Assembly (NCBI GenBank): GCA_964457925.1
Contig: CAYWGH010000003.1
Location: 186,001-250,000 of the forward strand
DNA length: 64,000 nucleotides
DNA from: Coneutiohabitans sp964457925
Lineage (GTDB): Bacteria; Zhuqueibacterota; Zhuqueibacteria; Zhuqueibacterales; Zhuqueibacteraceae
Direction: 5' to 3'
Shown here: piece after piece, positions 62,619 through 64,000 of the stretch
Layout: each line of letters starts with the position of its first letter
Position numbering within the stretch: position 1 is the first letter of the stretch
Notes under the pieces: generated by a model
Told to the model about the DNA's origin: nothing
The model's input: the letters and a program-made list of their open reading frames with translations, nothing else
The model's database searches: none
Translations under genes and position numbers: made by a program

Positions 62619-63998
62619 CTACCGCAATTCCCCGGCATTTTGAAAGCGTCTATCTGACTGAAGAGGCAATGATTTTCGATACGCATCACGATACAGCCCG
62701 ATTTTATCAAATGGAATTTTTTCGAAGCCCAGTTGAAATGCCGGGGAGTCCTCGCGCAGACGGAAATCGCCGTTTTTCAAATCAACAAATCCCAGATCAC
62801 CGGCGAATATTTTGTTGCCGCGTTGCTGGAATTTTTCCACGGTTGCGATATTCTGGCGCTGAAACTCGGTAAAATTTTCTGTCTCCACGCCAGTCTCGGC
62901 GCTGGCGCGAAAAACAATGGAATCGGCGATGAGATTATTTTCGATCGCCAGCAGCGACAAATCAAGGCCGCTATACAAATCCAGCCAGCGGCCGCCGACC
63001 GAAATGTTGCGGCGGATGCGATTGTATTTTGGCCGCGCCGGATCGTCATCGTATAGTGTCAGCAGTTCTGGGTATTTTTCGCTGTAGGGCGGCTCGGTGT
63101 AATTCATTTCTTTCATTCGGTCAACGAGCGTTGTGATGCGCCCGTCAAAGAATTCCGTATTGCGCACAAGGCCACGGGCATCTAGAAAAATCGAGGGCGA
63201 ACATTCCACAAAGATATTGTTTTCAATTAAATGATCCCGGCCGCCGCCCATGAACACCGCGCGGCCGGCCTTATAAAAGATGTTGCCGAAAATCGTGGCG
63301 TCGCTGGCAAAATCGTCGAGATAAACCGACATGACGCCGACGTGCATGGGCTTTTGTAGGTGATGAAAATAGTTATATCGAATCACGTTTCCTCTCATAG
63401 TGTAGTCCCGGCCAAAATAAAATGCGCCGACATCATCACTTTCCTTTGCAATGTCATGCACTTCGTTATACTCCAAAAGCATTTCATTGCCCCAATACAT
63501 CACGCCGGCGTCGGGTGAATCGTGCAGCAGATTATGTGAAATGCGCGTACCGACGCCGCGTGTGTCAATCGCCGGACACGTTGTTTTGCGCACTTGGCCC
63601 AAATGATGGAAATGTGTGTTATCAACAAAGCTGTTGCCCGAGATCAACGTTTTGCGGTCGCCGCTGTTTAGAATAACCCCGCCTCCGCCGGTATGATAAA
63701 TATCGCAACTCTGCACGCCCTGATGGTCGCCGCCCTCGATGAGGATGGCGGTCATGCCGACGTTGCGCACCGTGCAACCGGCAAGGAGATTATGGCTGCC
63801 GCCTTTGATTTCGATGCCATTGGTGCGGCTCAACTCAAAAGTGATATTTTCGAATCGGAGATGCGAGGCGTTGTTCAACCTCAACAGCGGGCCCTTCAGC
63901 ACCGAAACTTTGATTGCGGCATTATCGCGCGGAGCGGGCGGCCAGAGATAAAGTATGCCACTCTCACGGTCGAGATACCATTCGCCGGGCTGATCCAA
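62619..63998 (-). CDS. right-handed beta-helix protein, cut by the window end
   Basis: Partial protein of at least 459 residues, with its N-terminus beyond the right edge; the ATG at 63998 is probably internal. It is a parallel beta-helix (pectate-lyase-like, PbH1 repeats): WYLDRESGILYLWPP, LRFENITFELSRTNGIEIKG, LLAGCTVRNVGMTAILIEGG, VQSCDIYHTGGGGVILNSGD and YNYFHHLQKPMHVGVMSVYL. The start of the visible part is a linker domain typical of PL6/GH-type secreted glycan-acting enzymes. It may bind or cleave polysaccharide. It lies on the same strand as the URO-D-family protein. Catalytic residues cannot be named. Confidence 0.8.
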   Translation of the reverse strand: MDQPGEWYLDRESGILYLWPPAPRDNAAIKVSVLKGPLLRLNNASHLRFENITFELSRTNGIEIKGGSHNLLAGCTVRNVGMTAILIEGGDHQGVQSCDIYHTGGGGVILNSGDRKTLISGNSFVDNTHFHHLGQVRKTTCPAIDTRGVGTRISHNLLHDSPDAGVMYWGNEMLLEYNEVHDIAKESDDVGAFYFGRDYTMRGNVIRYNYFHHLQKPMHVGVMSVYLDDFASDATIFGNIFYKAGRAVFMGGGRDHLIENNIFVECSPSIFLDARGLVRNTEFFDGRITTLVDRMKEMNYTEPPYSEKYPELLTLYDDDPARPKYNRIRRNISVGGRWLDLYSGLDLSLLAIENNLIADSIVFRASAETGVETENFTEFQRQNIATVEKFQQRGNKIFAGDLGFVDLKNGDFRLREDSPAFQLGFEKIPFDKIGLYRDAYRKSLPLQSDRRFQNAGELR

Positions 63999-64000
63999 TT

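Overview
This window reads as chromosomal DNA of a diderm (Gram-negative) bacterium, most likely of the Fibrobacteres-Chlorobi-Bacteroidetes (FCB) superphylum. A candidate phylum such as KSB1 or a Calditrichota/Ignavibacteria relative would fit, but that is inference. The pointers are: a PorX-type response regulator fused to a PglZ domain, a hallmark of type IX secretion (T9SS); a large exported protein whose C-terminus resembles the T9SS sorting domain; a PorV/FadL-like barrel fused to OmpA; heptosyltransferase-type LPS genes; many lipoproteins; TPR and HEAT proteins; and a secreted sugar module with tandem DUF1080 domains and a Tat-exported Gfo/Idh oxidoreductase. GC content is moderate and coding density is high. 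I see no rRNA, tRNA, CRISPR array, transposase, integrase or phage gene.

Layout. 1-6.1 kb: ABC-2 permease, alpha/beta hydrolase, then an ECF sigma / anti-sigma / two HEAT-repeat protein operon closed by a strong terminator. 6.4-11.2 kb: an adenylate-kinase-like enzyme, two Nudix hydrolases, an M23 peptidase and a PAS histidine kinase with a degenerate ATPase domain. 11.4-14.6 kb (minus): GT2 and GT9 glycosyltransferases and an acyl-CoA dehydrogenase. 15.0-28.4 kb (plus): PorX, then a housekeeping run of tsaE, tsaB, rimI, accD, surE, creD, guaA and glmS, a TPR plus periplasmic-binding protein, and a small barrel-like exported protein ending at a textbook terminator. 28.6-33.5 kb (plus): holA, then a second ECF sigma / anti-sigma pair followed by an HtrA-like protein that has lost all three catalytic residues, two microcompartment vertex proteins (EutN/CcmL) and rdgB.

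33.7-44.1 kb: a lipoprotein with Ig-like domains faces, across a bidirectional terminator, a minus-strand operon of a T9SS-like cargo protein and a barrel-OmpA-AMIN fusion. These are followed by a lipoprotein S-adenosylmethionine hydrolase, a DUF4412-like protein and ornithine aminotransferase. 44.8-50.9 kb: a Tyr/Trp-rich lipoprotein, a FadL-like porin, an exported unknown, a cysteine-rich unknown, and an M14 carboxypeptidase with a separately encoded prodomain-like lipoprotein. 51.2-57.6 kb: split methylmalonyl-CoA mutase, then galactokinase with an SGLT-type transporter interrupted by a frameshift at a G run, and a class-A beta-lactamase-fold protein. 57.7-64 kb: the tandem DUF1080 protein, Tat-exported oxidoreductase, a URO-D-family protein and a beta-helix protein cut by the window edge.

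The most unusual arrangement is the second sigma-factor operon. There a DegS/HtrA-like PDZ protein follows a membrane anti-sigma factor, but the DegS-type protease site is gone (His to Thr, Asp to Gly, Ser to Asn). This suggests control of an envelope-stress sigma factor by a pseudoprotease sensor, or a scaffold role. Other second-look items are the barrel-OmpA-AMIN fusion, the paired vertex proteins without shell hexamers, the stand-alone prodomain, the exported SAM hydrolase and the broken galactose transporter.
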